DNA from: Eubacteriaceae bacterium UBA1433
GTDB taxonomy: Bacteria; Bacillota; Clostridia; Eubacteriales; UBA1433
Direction: 5' to 3'
DNA: 13,592 nt
Assembly (NCBI GenBank): GCA_002329295.1
Contig: DCTT01000007.1
Coordinates: 18,142 to 31,733, forward strand
Both the position numbers and the translations under genes were made by a program. Each line of letters begins with the position of its first letter. Within the stretch, counting starts at the first letter, position 1. Below the pieces are notes generated by a model. It worked only from the letters and a program-made list of their open reading frames with translations. It was not told the origin of the DNA and searched no databases. Below, piece by piece: positions 6,107 through 13,592 of the stretch.

Positions 6107-7053
6107 TATATGAAGACAAAAGGGACAAGATAAAACTGTGGTGCAAAAAACGGTGCCGTTTTTTTAAGAGGCATCAAATAAATTTGAGATTCATAGTTAT
6201 CCTGTTCTTATGCGTTGTTTTTATTTTTTCAGCCACGATGCTTGTACTGCATTATACGCGAGCCGCCCGGGAGGATAAGGCAATGCAGGAGCTGGCGGCG
6301 CTTATACCAACAACAGTCACAGATGACAATACTGTTCCCGCAGCAACGGCAACGGTGCTGCAGTCAAGCCAATCGTCGATTATTTTGGCGCAATATTGGG
6401 AGGCGCATGCGCAGAACACGGATATGGTGGGCTGGATAAAAATCGATGGAACACGGGTCAATTATCCGGTTATGTACACGGCGGATGATTTTTATATGTC
6501 CCATGGTTTCGACAAAAAGAAATCCGTAAGCGGAGTACCCTTTGTTGATAAAAGATGCGCTGTTGACCCCTTTGGCATCAACAGCATTATTTATGGACAT
6601 AATATGAAAAACGGTACCATGTTCGCAGATTTGCTAAAATATGCGGATCAGGAATATTATAGAAAACATCCGATCGTTCAATTTGACACGCTGTACGAAC
6701 AGCAGAGCTTTGAAATTATTGCAGTGTTCAAGAGTCAGACCTATCGCAAAAGCGACAATGTGTTCAAACATTACAATTTTTTGAACGCTGATGACGCAGC
6801 GGCTTTTGATGAGTATATTGCGAATATTACGGCGCTTTCCTTATATGATACCGGTGTAACGGCATCTTATGGGGACAAACTTCTGACGTTGGTTACCTGT
6901 TCTTATCATACAAAGAACGGGCAGTTTGTAGTGGTGGCAAAAAAACTAAATGATGCTTACAACTTGAATTCCGGTACTCAGTTATGGGCGCTTTTTTCTG
7001 CCAAAAACCTCATAAAAACGGCGTTTGCTTTAGTGCAAAACGGAGCATCATAA
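6088..7053 (+). CDS. srtB: class B sortase, with Gln in place of the catalytic Arg
   Basis: 321 residues from ATG 6088. A GTG at 6040 would add 16 residues, but that start has no ribosome site and the stretch is occupied by a terminator-like hairpin. No good Shine-Dalgarno precedes 6088 either. The N-terminus is very basic, with one membrane anchor at about 34-56, then a class B sortase domain: VGWIKIDGTRVNYPV near 125-140, the catalytic His in IIYGHNMKNG (His171) and the catalytic Cys in TLVTCSY (Cys271). Sortases cut a wall-sorting motif and join the protein to peptidoglycan; the substrate is probably the preceding gene's product. Class B enzymes normally carry Arg eight residues after the Cys in this context (NGRFVVVAK); here the codon is CAG, giving NGQFVVVAK (Gln279). 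The enzyme may be impaired. Confidence 0.9.
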   Translation: MKIKREIYEDKRDKIKLWCKKRCRFFKRHQINLRFIVILFLCVVFIFSATMLVLHYTRAAREDKAMQELAALIPTTVTDDNTVPAATATVLQSSQSSIILAQYWEAHAQNTDMVGWIKIDGTRVNYPVMYTADDFYMSHGFDKKKSVSGVPFVDKRCAVDPFGINSIIYGHNMKNGTMFADLLKYADQEYYRKHPIVQFDTLYEQQSFEIIAVFKSQTYRKSDNVFKHYNFLNADDAAAFDEYIANITALSLYDTGVTASYGDKLLTLVTCSYHTKNGQFVVVAKKLNDAYNLNSGTQLWALFSAKNLIKTAFALVQNGAS

Positions 7054-7227
7054 ATGAAAATCATTGCAAAGCTCTGCCGCTAACGGATATTTATACCTGT
7101 ACAGTTTTTTTCTTGTATGAAAAGAAAGATTCCGATACAGTATTGTCATCGGGTTTGTTGGAATGCTACAACAGCAATGTTATCTGCAGCGCTTATCATC
7201 GCCTAATTATAACAGGCAGCAAAATAT

Positions 7228-7248
7228 AACGGCAACAGCCGTTTTTTT
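7228..7248 (+). terminator. rho-independent terminator of the sortase gene
   Basis: AACGGC (7228-7233), loop AACA and GCCGTT (7238-7243) run into TTTTTTT. It lies 175 bases after the sortase stop. The rest of the gap to the next gene (7054-7413) holds only the promoter at 7356-7385 and short unconvincing reading frames, with no RNA or repeat that I recognise. Confidence 0.8.
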
Positions 7249-7355
7249 ATGTTGCAGACAATGTAAGAGTGATGATATAACCGTAATATATGTATGAGAA
7301 AGGTATAAAAAAAGAAAGGGATGTAAACCAAGTGGGGGAGAAGGGAATATTTGTG

Positions 7356-7385
7356 GTGACATTTCAAAGTGGGGTATGTTATAAT
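7356..7385 (+). promoter_or_regulatory. promoter of the hydrolase-like membrane protein gene
   Basis: A perfect TATAAT (7380-7385) is preceded by TG at 7377-7378, making an extended -10 element. GTGACA (7356-7361) acts as a -35 at 18-base spacing. The predicted start is near 7392, about 22 bases before ATG 7414. Confidence 0.65.
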
Positions 7386-7413
7386 ATAAAATACTTTTTC
7401 AGAATGGTAAAAG

Positions 7414-9024
7414 ATGCGCATGAGAAAATTCGGATTTAAGATTTTGTACAATAAAAAAAAGCTGTTCATTTTGATTGTATTGCTGGTGGTTTTTTTATGC
7501 ACCAATGTCGCATTGTTTGTATTAAATCCGGTTCAGTTGTATGTGGAGGAAATCTATTTTTATGATTTGAACGGCAACAGAATGACAGGCAAATACATCA
7601 AAGGTTCCGCAGATCAAGCTGTGATTTTGGCACCGGACAAAGGACAGGACATGTCTTATTATCTCAGTGTTGCCAGGGTGTTAAACGAACAGGGTTATCA
7701 TGTGATGTTTTATGACTTGCCCGGTCAAGGGAGAAGTCAAGGCGCTTATACGAGATCTTTTTATGAAGACAACAGCTCGGCGATGCAAATCTATTCGGCG
7801 ATGTTGGCGCTTTCACAATTGAGCAAACTCCCTCCTGCTAATATTCATTATGTGGGGCACGGATTTGGTGCGCGCGCTGTTTTGCAGGCACGGGCGTTGG
7901 ATTATATTCAACCTGCCAGCATTACGCTGATTAACACGGAAATTTCTTTTAAATCTACGATTTTTGACGGATTGCCTATTATTGTGGACGATACGCAGTT
8001 GCCCTGGATACAGAATTTAAACATATCTGTTGTCAATACCAATGTGGGTCTTGTCAGTACTACGAAAGCGGACGCAGAAAATGCCGTAAGGCTGAAAGAG
8101 ATACTGGGCGAACAAAACACGGTGGAGCTTTTTGACGGGCTTGCGATTGTAGAAGCTTATGCACCGTTAGATAAAGACGTGATGCATGCAATAGTCTCTC
8201 ACATCGGTTCGGTCAGTTCGTTAGGCGGCGAGATGAATACGACGAAAATGACCATATATAATGTTGTATTGATCTGGATGGGTGTCGGTGTATTTGTGCT
8301 TTTGTGGTTCATTCGCAAAACGTTGGAAAAGCGCAGAGAAGAGGAAGAAAAATGGTATCTTGTGACCCTATCATGGAACTTCTATTTTTATAAATTACTC
8401 TTTTGGATTCCGGCGGTGGTGATAGGTGCGTTTGGCATACTGACGATGTATTTGGTGCCCATTGCCTTTCCTGTACAGGCGGGCATGATTAGCTTGCTGT
8501 TTGGTTGTTACGGAATTGTGATGCTGGGTGTTTATACCTACAGCGATTTTGCCAACGACGCCGGTGCGGGTATGTTTCAGGATACAGATCGCTCAAGCTG
8601 GCTCACGGGTGTCATCATTTTTATTATCGCCTATATTTTGTTGAAGATTTTCGGCTATTATGGTTTGTATTATATGTTTCCATTCGGGCAACGCTGGATA
8701 TGGCTGTTGATTTTTGCGGGTTTCAACAGCATACCGTTTTTGATACTTGACAGAGAACTGATCGTGTTGGATGCGGACAGGATATCGAAAGTGAAGATTG
8801 TTGCGGTATATATTTTGCCTTTTGTGATTGCGGCGCCGTTTTTGGCCTTACTTGGGTTGCAGGCACTGGCCATGGGAGTATTTATGGGGATGGTGGGATT
8901 GGTTGCCGTTATTTTATTTGGTCGCATTTTAGAAGAACTTGATGTGCAGATCATAGTTGCTGCAACACTGCAAGGAGTGTTGTTTACGATGTATTTGCTG
9001 TCTTTTGGGATTATGTTAAATTAG
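7414..9024 (+). CDS. membrane protein with a degenerate alpha/beta-hydrolase domain
   Basis: 536 residues. One membrane span lies at about 14-37, then an alpha/beta-hydrolase-like domain at about 45-270, then roughly eight spans from 279 to 534. Fold markers are GYHVMFYDLPGQGRSQG (the strand and D-x-P/R-G-x-G-x-S motif) and the nucleophile elbow. The elbow reads G148-H149-G150-F151-G152, so the serine of G-x-S-x-G is Gly (codon GGA at 7861). The usual HG oxyanion motif is also absent: the matching strand reads VILAPDKGQD. The domain therefore probably binds rather than hydrolyses, or works by another residue. With one N-terminal span it should face outside the cell. A highly charged linker (KTLEKRREEEEKW) follows the first C-terminal span. 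No strong ribosome site precedes ATG 7414 or the ATG two codons on. The substrate and partner are unknown, and it may share a transcript with the next gene. Confidence 0.85.
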   Translation: MRMRKFGFKILYNKKKLFILIVLLVVFLCTNVALFVLNPVQLYVEEIYFYDLNGNRMTGKYIKGSADQAVILAPDKGQDMSYYLSVARVLNEQGYHVMFYDLPGQGRSQGAYTRSFYEDNSSAMQIYSAMLALSQLSKLPPANIHYVGHGFGARAVLQARALDYIQPASITLINTEISFKSTIFDGLPIIVDDTQLPWIQNLNISVVNTNVGLVSTTKADAENAVRLKEILGEQNTVELFDGLAIVEAYAPLDKDVMHAIVSHIGSVSSLGGEMNTTKMTIYNVVLIWMGVGVFVLLWFIRKTLEKRREEEEKWYLVTLSWNFYFYKLLFWIPAVVIGAFGILTMYLVPIAFPVQAGMISLLFGCYGIVMLGVYTYSDFANDAGAGMFQDTDRSSWLTGVIIFIIAYILLKIFGYYGLYYMFPFGQRWIWLLIFAGFNSIPFLILDRELIVLDADRISKVKIVAVYILPFVIAAPFLALLGLQALAMGVFMGMVGLVAVILFGRILEELDVQIIVAATLQGVLFTMYLLSFGIMLN

Positions 9025-9118
9025 TATATAGATATAGATAAAGTGATAAAAATATATTTTAATAAAAATTTTTGAAAAAACAGGTCGAGTTTAAGAACCG
9101 ACGCAGGAGGAAATTGGT

Positions 9119-10348
9119 ATGAGGCGAGAAATGTATGAACGCATTCTCACTTTCGGTGAATATTTTTCACATATGATTGAATCTGTAAAAAAACGTTTCG
9201 GACAATACATGGGCATGCTGGGAATCAGTGTTGGGTTGATATTTGGATGGAGTATGATTTTCGGATTATTGGTTGTGTTGATTGTAGGACTAAGCTTGCC
9301 CGGAATATTTCAAGATCCGACGATGGCTTATGGTATGACGAATCAACAGATGGCTGCATTCGTCATGAAATTTCTTCCTATGCTTTTTTTGGTATATGTT
9401 TTTGCATTGGCAGGAGCTCTTTATATTTCGAATGTATCTGTTGCCATGTGTTATTTGATAACGGATTCTTATGTTGCCGATACAAAAAGACCTTTTGGCG
9501 AAATGTTGAAATATGCCTTCCGCAGGGCATTGCCGATGTTGGGTACGGAATTCTTATATTTTTTATTAATGGGAGGCATCTGGATGGTGTTTTCCACTGT
9601 AGTGGCATTATTATTCGGCGTGATGTTTATCGCCAATGCGACACAGCTTCAAACCTTTGATGATGCGAGTGTGCTGCTGGGAATGTGGCAAATATGGGTG
9701 GCGCTTGTGCTTTGGATTGCCATGCTTGTCTTTACCATTTATTTGATGATCCGATATTCTTTCAGTATTTTAGGCCGCGCGAAATATAAGTTTTCTGCCT
9801 ATCAGTCAATGAAATATTCCAGAATCCTCACAAGGGGAAAAGTGGCAAAAATATTCGGCAACCTATTATTAATCGCCTTATTGACGGGTTTGCCGATAGT
9901 TTTAATTACTTTAGGTACGGGACATGTTTTAGATGCGTCTGCTATCACGGGCTTGGCATTGTTGACGATGTTGCTTTCCATATTTCTTTCTCTGTTCACC
10001 AGTACCTTTCAGTCTGTTTTATTCATCAACTTTGACGCTGTGCGCGGAAGCAGTGTTATCAGTATGTTGGACAAGCCGGTACACAACTTAAAAGACAGCA
10101 GTTTTTATGAAGATACCGGCGTGCAAGGACCTTTTGTACCGAATTCGGGTGGTGGTGCGGTTACGCAGGCTGCTCCTGTTGCGACAACTGCTGCTTTTGC
10201 TGGTGAGCAGGAAAAAACAGATGAGCATGTTGTTGCACCGGACGAGCAAATGAAAAAAGATAACATGGTGCAAGAGGCGGAATTAACAGCAAAAGAAGAT
10301 ATTTCGCATCAAACAGAAGTTAAAACAGATTCGGATTTAGAAGAATGA
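9119..10348 (+). CDS. six-span membrane protein with an acidic C-terminal tail, unknown function
   Basis: 409 residues. The short amphipathic N-terminus (FGEYFSHMIESVKKRF) precedes about six hydrophobic spans, near residues 32-58, 83-113, 137-172, 185-213, 243-265 and 273-300. The hydrophilic tail from about 310 becomes rich in Ala, then in Glu, Asp and Lys, and is probably disordered and cytoplasmic. No transporter, enzyme or channel motif is evident. The general look resembles membrane-domain proteins annotated as glycerophosphodiesterase membrane-domain-like or DUF families, but I cannot name one with confidence. AGGAGG at 9105-9110, 8 bases before ATG 9119, fixes the start. The 94-base AT-rich gap from the previous gene shows no terminator and no clear promoter, so co-transcription is likely. 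Confidence 0.85.
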   Translation: MRREMYERILTFGEYFSHMIESVKKRFGQYMGMLGISVGLIFGWSMIFGLLVVLIVGLSLPGIFQDPTMAYGMTNQQMAAFVMKFLPMLFLVYVFALAGALYISNVSVAMCYLITDSYVADTKRPFGEMLKYAFRRALPMLGTEFLYFLLMGGIWMVFSTVVALLFGVMFIANATQLQTFDDASVLLGMWQIWVALVLWIAMLVFTIYLMIRYSFSILGRAKYKFSAYQSMKYSRILTRGKVAKIFGNLLLIALLTGLPIVLITLGTGHVLDASAITGLALLTMLLSIFLSLFTSTFQSVLFINFDAVRGSSVISMLDKPVHNLKDSSFYEDTGVQGPFVPNSGGGAVTQAAPVATTAAFAGEQEKTDEHVVAPDEQMKKDNMVQEAELTAKEDISHQTEVKTDSDLEE

Positions 10349-10362
10349 ACAAAGATGCATGA

Positions 10363-10461
10363 TATGGGCTTGATGAAGGCAGAACCTCGGCGGGCAGAGA
10401 GAAATTTGACGTTGTTGAAGAAATAGATGAGCCGAAGGCTAAAAATGAGAACGAATCATAA
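10363..10461 (+). other. open, acidic coding-like stretch after the membrane protein gene
   Basis: Between stops at 10360-10362 and 10459-10461 one frame encodes about 32 residues rich in Glu, Asp and Lys (KFDVVEEIDEPKAKNENES at its end). It has no start codon. It resembles the composition of the tail of the gene ending at 10348 but lies in another frame, so it may be a frameshifted former extension of that tail. The evidence is weak; chance is possible in a stretch this short. Confidence 0.25.
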
Positions 10462-10499
10462 AATAATAAGAAAAATACTGATATTTTGAAAAATATTAG

Positions 10500-10528
10500 T
10501 TGTTTTCGTTGAACAATTATGCTACTAT
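10500..10528 (+). promoter_or_regulatory. promoter of the small zinc-ribbon gene
   Basis: TTGTTT (10500-10505), a 17-base spacer and TACTAT (10523-10528). TG at 10520-10521 precedes the -10 box and makes it an extended element. The predicted start is near 10535, giving a leader of about 110 bases before ATG 10647, unusually long for a 53-residue protein. Confidence 0.6.
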
Positions 10529-10575
10529 TTTTGGAGCGGCGAGGTTGCGCTGTGCGGAGTGTTCTGTAGCTACGA

Positions 10576-10638
10576 TCCTTTATTTATTTAAAAATAAAAG
10601 AGAGAACGAGGCCAGAGTACCAACCGATAAATAAAGGA
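10576..10638 (+). promoter_or_regulatory. leader RNA able to sequester the ribosome site
   Basis: TCCTTTATTTAT (10576-10587) is perfectly complementary over 12 bases to ATAAATAAAGGA (10627-10638), which includes the start of the Shine-Dalgarno AAAGGAGG. The same 5' arm can instead form a weak local A-U hairpin (10583-10588 with 10593-10598), which would free the ribosome site. GGTTG (10543-10547) and CAACC (10621-10625) offer a further long-range pairing. The leader could act as a temperature-sensitive or otherwise switchable element. Confidence 0.5.
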
Positions 10639-10646
10639 GGAGTAAA

Positions 10647-10808
10647 ATGGCTGACAAAACAATCATTTGCAAAGATTGCGGTTCAGAATTCGTCTTTACA
10701 GAAGGTGAACAAGCTTTTTACAAAGAAAAAGGCTTTGAAAATGACCCTGTAAGATGTCCGGAATGCAGACGCGCGAAGAAGCAACAGAGAAATGCAAAAA
10801 ATCACTAA
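10647..10808 (+). CDS. small zinc-ribbon protein (probable zinc-ribbon, zf-trcl type)
   Basis: 53 residues: CKDC at 8-11 and CPEC at 37-40, separated by the conserved block EFVFTEGEQAFYKEKGF, ending in a basic tail RRAKKQQRNAKNH. This is the pattern of the small 'probable zinc-ribbon' proteins common in Bacillota, often found beside or fused to cold-shock domains. They probably bind one zinc ion and nucleic acid, though the role is not established. A strong AAAGGAGG (10633-10640) stands 6 bases before ATG 10647. The gene is a single transcription unit with its own promoter, long leader and terminator. Confidence 0.93.
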   Translation: MADKTIICKDCGSEFVFTEGEQAFYKEKGFENDPVRCPECRRAKKQQRNAKNH

Positions 10809-10820
10809 AAATACAGAGAA

Positions 10821-10844
10821 AAAGGGCTGACACAGCTCTTTTTT
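10821..10844 (+). terminator. rho-independent terminator of the small zinc-ribbon gene
   Basis: AAAGGGCTG (10821-10829), loop ACA and CAGCTCTTT (10833-10841) pair with one G-T, and the T tract continues to 10844. It lies 12 bases after the stop codon. Confidence 0.85.
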
Positions 10845-10885
10845 ATTGAAAAGACAAAATTTGTTTCAAAATTTATATAAAAATG

Positions 10886-10914
10886 TTTACAAAATTTGCG
10901 AGATAGATTATAAT
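10886..10914 (+). promoter_or_regulatory. strong sigma-A promoter of the RHH-clpB unit
   Basis: TTTACA (10886-10891), a 17-base spacer and consensus TATAAT (10909-10914). The predicted start near 10921 would begin the mRNA right at GAGGTGAG, the ribosome site for ATG 10934, so the leader is only about 13 bases. Confidence 0.8.
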
Positions 10915-10933
10915 GACTGTGAGGTGAGTGAGA

Positions 10934-11593
10934 ATGAATAAAAATATGTATAGCTTGATGTTGATGGATGAGGTGGTCGAAGCGATAGACAGGCTTGCAG
11001 CCGAAAACTATACCAATCGATCTAACCTGATTAATCAGATTTTAGCAGAATACGTATCATTGGTTACACCGCAGCAATGGATGACAGAAATCTTTAATTG
11101 CTTGATTTCGTTAATGCGCTCAGCTGAGGCTTTTGAGATACAGGACAAGACCAGCGCTTCCGTGCTTTCTATGAAAAGTGCGCTAAGTTATCGGTATCGT
11201 CCAACTATTCGCTATGTCGTAGAACTGTACGAAAAAAGCGGGGAAAGTTTTGGCGAACTTCGCGTAATATTTCGAAGTCAAAGCAGCAATTTGTTGATGG
11301 AATTGACCCATTTTTTAAATATGCTCATGCGTTTGGAGCGTCATTATATCCATCCTTATTCTGTAAAGGGCGGCATTGACTATAGCCTGGAAGAAGGACG
11401 ATTCCGACGAAGTTTTGCTTGGCCGAAAGATGGAAATATGCATACATCACAACACTTGAGTACATTGATTGCAAACTATATTTACATGTTTGACGATTTG
11501 CTCAAGAGGTATATCAGCGGAAACATAACGTCTTTCAGAGAATTGGAAGACAGGTATTTGGTTTATCTTGAAAAGGGCATGACAGCCATATAA
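10934..11593 (+). CDS. ribbon-helix-helix (CopG/Arc-type) DNA-binding protein
   Basis: 219 residues from ATG 10934. A GTG at 10928 is in frame but only 3 bases after GAGG, so ATG 10934 is the better start. Residues about 4-42 fit a ribbon-helix-helix fold: a strand (MYSLMLM), a helix with DEVVEAIDRLAAEN and then NRSNLINQILAEYV, where the NRSN turn is typical of the family. The remaining ~175 residues are a mostly helical domain unlike short CopG proteins, with no motif that I know, and may bind a ligand or form oligomers. It likely binds DNA as a dimer. It is followed 56 bases later by clpB without a terminator or second promoter, so it may regulate its own operon and hence the chaperone. The target is not shown by the sequence. 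Confidence 0.85.
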   Translation: MNKNMYSLMLMDEVVEAIDRLAAENYTNRSNLINQILAEYVSLVTPQQWMTEIFNCLISLMRSAEAFEIQDKTSASVLSMKSALSYRYRPTIRYVVELYEKSGESFGELRVIFRSQSSNLLMELTHFLNMLMRLERHYIHPYSVKGGIDYSLEEGRFRRSFAWPKDGNMHTSQHLSTLIANYIYMFDDLLKRYISGNITSFRELEDRYLVYLEKGMTAI

Positions 11594-11649
11594 AAGAATG
11601 TCAAAAATACATCAGAGAAAAAAGAATACCTTGATTGGAGAGATAGAAA

Positions 11650-13592
11650 ATGAACACAAATCAATATACACAAAAATCACTGGAAGCAATAGACAGGGCG
11701 CAAAAGATGGCCCTTGAAAATAACAATATGCAAATTGAACAAGAGCATTTGTTTTATGCGCTTTTGGATCAAGACGGCGGATTGATTCCGCAATTATTTA
11801 TGAAAATGGATGTGGATACCGATGATTTTTTGGCGGATCTCGATCAACTGATCGGTAAAATTCCGCAGGTGAGCGGTCCGGGAAGAGAACCGGGTAAAAT
11901 CTATATTTCGCCGGTGGTGGACAAAACGTTTTTAGCCGCAAAGAAAGAAGCGGAAAAAATGAACGATGAATATATTTCGGTAGAACATTTGATGTTGGGC
12001 GTTTTGATGTCGCCTGCAGACGGTGTAAAAGACGTACTGCAACGATATGGTATAGACGTTGGAAGTTTTTTGCGAGCGTTGCAATCAGTGCGCGGCAGCA
12101 ATCGTGTTACCAGCGACACGCCGGAAGATACCTACGAAGCGCTCAAAAAATACGGGTACGATTTGGTGGAGAGAGCTCGGGAACAAAAGTTGGATCCTGT
12201 AATAGGCAGAGATAACGAAATTCGAAACGTCATTCGAATTTTATCGCGAAAAACAAAAAATAATCCCGTGTTGATCGGAGAACCCGGCGTGGGCAAAACA
12301 GCCATTGCCGAGGGACTGGCCATCCGTATTGTGCGCGGCGATGTCCCTGAGGGATTAAAAAATAAAACGGTCTTTGCTTTAGATATGGGTTCCTTGATAG
12401 CCGGGGCAAAATTTCGCGGAGAGTTTGAGGAACGCCTGAAAGCGGTACTGAATGAAATCAAAGAAAGCGACGGACAGATTATTTTATTTATTGACGAGTT
12501 GCATACCATTGTAGGCGCGGGAAAAACCGAAGGAGCCATGGATGCAGGCAACTTGCTCAAGCCGATGTTGGCCAGAGGGGAGTTGCACTGTATCGGCGCA
12601 ACAACACTCAACGAATACAGACAATATATTGAAAAAGATTCTGCGTTGGAAAGACGTTTTCAGCCTGTGCTGGTGGAAGAGCCTACCGTAGAAGACACCA
12701 TTTCTATCCTGCGCGGTCTTAAAGAGCGTTATGAAGTATTTCACGGCGTTCAAATCCAGGACAATGCACTGATTGCTGCGGCGACGCTGTCTTCCAGATA
12801 TATTACAGACCGATTTTTGCCGGACAAAGCGATTGATTTGGTAGATGAAGCTTGTGCGATGATTCGTACAGAGATGGATTCGATGCCGCAAGAATTGGAC
12901 GATGTTGCAAGAAAAATCATGCAGATGGAAATTGAACATGCGGGGCTAAAAAAAGAAAAAGACACGCTGTCGCTCGAACGACTCAAAGAAATTGAAAAAC
13001 AAATCGCTGAAGACAAAGAAACCTTCAATGAAATGAAGGCGCGGTGGGAAAATGAAAAGAAAAGCATATTGAGTGTGCAAAAATTAAAAGAAGAACTCAA
13101 TGAAGCTCATGCAGAAATAGAACGCCTGGAGCAGCAGTATGATCTGGACAAAATTGCTGAAATCAAATACGGTAAAATTCCGCAGTTGAAAAAACAGATC
13201 GAAGAAGCGGAAGCAAAAAATACAGAAGTAGTAGAGCATACTCTGCTCAGAGACAAAGTAACAGAAGAAGAAATCGCAAAAATTGTGGCGAGGTGGACGG
13301 GTATTCCCGTAACGAAGCTGATAGAAGGCGAAAGACAAAAAATCTTGGGTTTGGCAGACCGTCTCCGCAAACGGGTTATCGGGCAGGATGATGCGGTGCA
13401 AAAGGTAACAAATGCGATTATTCGCGCCAGAGCAGGCGTGAGCGATCCCAACAGACCGATTGGTTCGTTTTTGTTTTTGGGGCCTACCGGCGTGGGCAAA
13501 ACAGAGCTTGCCAAGGCGCTGGCCGAAGACATGTTTGATGATGAACAAAACATGATACGCATTGATATGAGTGAATATATGGAAAAACATTC
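11650..13592 (+). CDS. clpB: ATP-dependent disaggregase ClpB (3' end beyond window)
   Basis: The first 647 residues of an expected ~860. The Clp N-domain lies at about 1-145. The first AAA+ domain has Walker A GEPGVGKT (210-217), Walker B ILFIDELH (278-285) and arginine fingers R335-R336 in LERRF. A coiled-coil middle domain at about 410-530 separates ClpB from ClpA and ClpC. The second AAA+ domain has Walker A GPTGVGKT (611-618), and the sequence ends near SEYMEKHS before its Walker B. ClpB forms a cytoplasmic hexamer that threads aggregated proteins with help from DnaK. GGAGAG at 11637-11642, 7 bases before ATG 11650, sets the start. No CIRCE inverted repeat (HrcA site) or CtsR-like site is visible upstream, so heat control, if any, is through the RHH gene promoter or another factor. 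Confidence 0.97.
   Translation, partial: MNTNQYTQKSLEAIDRAQKMALENNNMQIEQEHLFYALLDQDGGLIPQLFMKMDVDTDDFLADLDQLIGKIPQVSGPGREPGKIYISPVVDKTFLAAKKEAEKMNDEYISVEHLMLGVLMSPADGVKDVLQRYGIDVGSFLRALQSVRGSNRVTSDTPEDTYEALKKYGYDLVERAREQKLDPVIGRDNEIRNVIRILSRKTKNNPVLIGEPGVGKTAIAEGLAIRIVRGDVPEGLKNKTVFALDMGSLIAGAKFRGEFEERLKAVLNEIKESDGQIILFIDELHTIVGAGKTEGAMDAGNLLKPMLARGELHCIGATTLNEYRQYIEKDSALERRFQPVLVEEPTVEDTISILRGLKERYEVFHGVQIQDNALIAAATLSSRYITDRFLPDKAIDLVDEACAMIRTEMDSMPQELDDVARKIMQMEIEHAGLKKEKDTLSLERLKEIEKQIAEDKETFNEMKARWENEKKSILSVQKLKEELNEAHAEIERLEQQYDLDKIAEIKYGKIPQLKKQIEEAEAKNTEVVEHTLLRDKVTEEEIAKIVARWTGIPVTKLIEGERQKILGLADRLRKRVIGQDDAVQKVTNAIIRARAGVSDPNRPIGSFLFLGPTGVGKTELAKALAEDMFDDEQNMIRIDMSEYMEKH

Noticed and set aside
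6109..6132. Seven-codon frame starting ATGAAGACA as a leader peptide for sortase control
   Set aside because: It lies inside the sortase coding sequence in another frame with no ribosome site; too short to support.
7290..7439. 49-codon reading frame overlapping the start of the hydrolase-like gene
   Set aside because: It has no ribosome site, spans the promoter of the next gene and overlaps that gene's start; probably chance.
11594..11649. CIRCE or CtsR operator before clpB
   Set aside because: I looked for the TTAGCACTC-N9-GAGTGCTAA pattern and for heptad repeats and found neither.
12132..13590. Several long minus-strand open frames within the clpB region
   Set aside because: They are antisense shadows of clpB, whose plus-strand frame is unambiguous.

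Overview
The window looks like a low-to-mid GC Bacillota chromosome, most likely a Clostridia-type anaerobe. The evidence is genome-encoded CCA on all tRNAs, strong AGGAGG-type ribosome sites, sigma-A-like promoters, rho-independent terminators, a class B sortase with a Gram-positive cell-wall substrate, and a ClpB chaperone gene. The genus cannot be fixed from the sequence. I see no phage, insertion sequence, CRISPR array or defence island.

Layout. (1) Bases 1-293: the end of a tRNA cluster (initiator Met, elongator Met, Glu) and its terminator. (2) 294-1972: a relic of a LuxR-type helix-turn-helix gene overlapping a promoter, then a zinc-ribbon protein of unknown function. (3) 2080-3925: a minus-strand 12-TM MFS-like protein fused to a C-terminal LuxR DNA-binding domain, with its own promoter and a repeat-bearing divergent intergenic region. 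(4) 3930-4238: a small unknown protein. (5) 4357-7248: a surface module in which a secreted, repeat-rich protein with an IPKTG sorting motif is followed by a class B sortase, with mutually exclusive RNA hairpins at the junction. (6) 7356-10348: two multi-pass membrane proteins, the first carrying an alpha/beta-hydrolase-like domain that lacks its nucleophile serine. (7) 10500-10844: a 53-residue zinc-ribbon protein with a long leader in which the ribosome site can be paired off. (8) 10886-13592: a ribbon-helix-helix protein just upstream of clpB, which runs off the end of the window.

How the genes work together. The clearest functional pair is the wall-anchored repeat protein and its adjacent sortase. 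However, the sortase has Gln where the family's catalytic Arg is expected, so its activity is in doubt. The ribbon-helix-helix gene and clpB probably share a transcript, because the 56-base gap between them shows no promoter, terminator or CIRCE element. The remaining genes seem to be separate transcription units.

The most interesting signals are the two RNA switch-like regions (6059-6106 and 10530-10646), the two proteins with apparently lost catalytic residues, and the LuxR relic. I did not find a complete, clearly novel multi-gene system.
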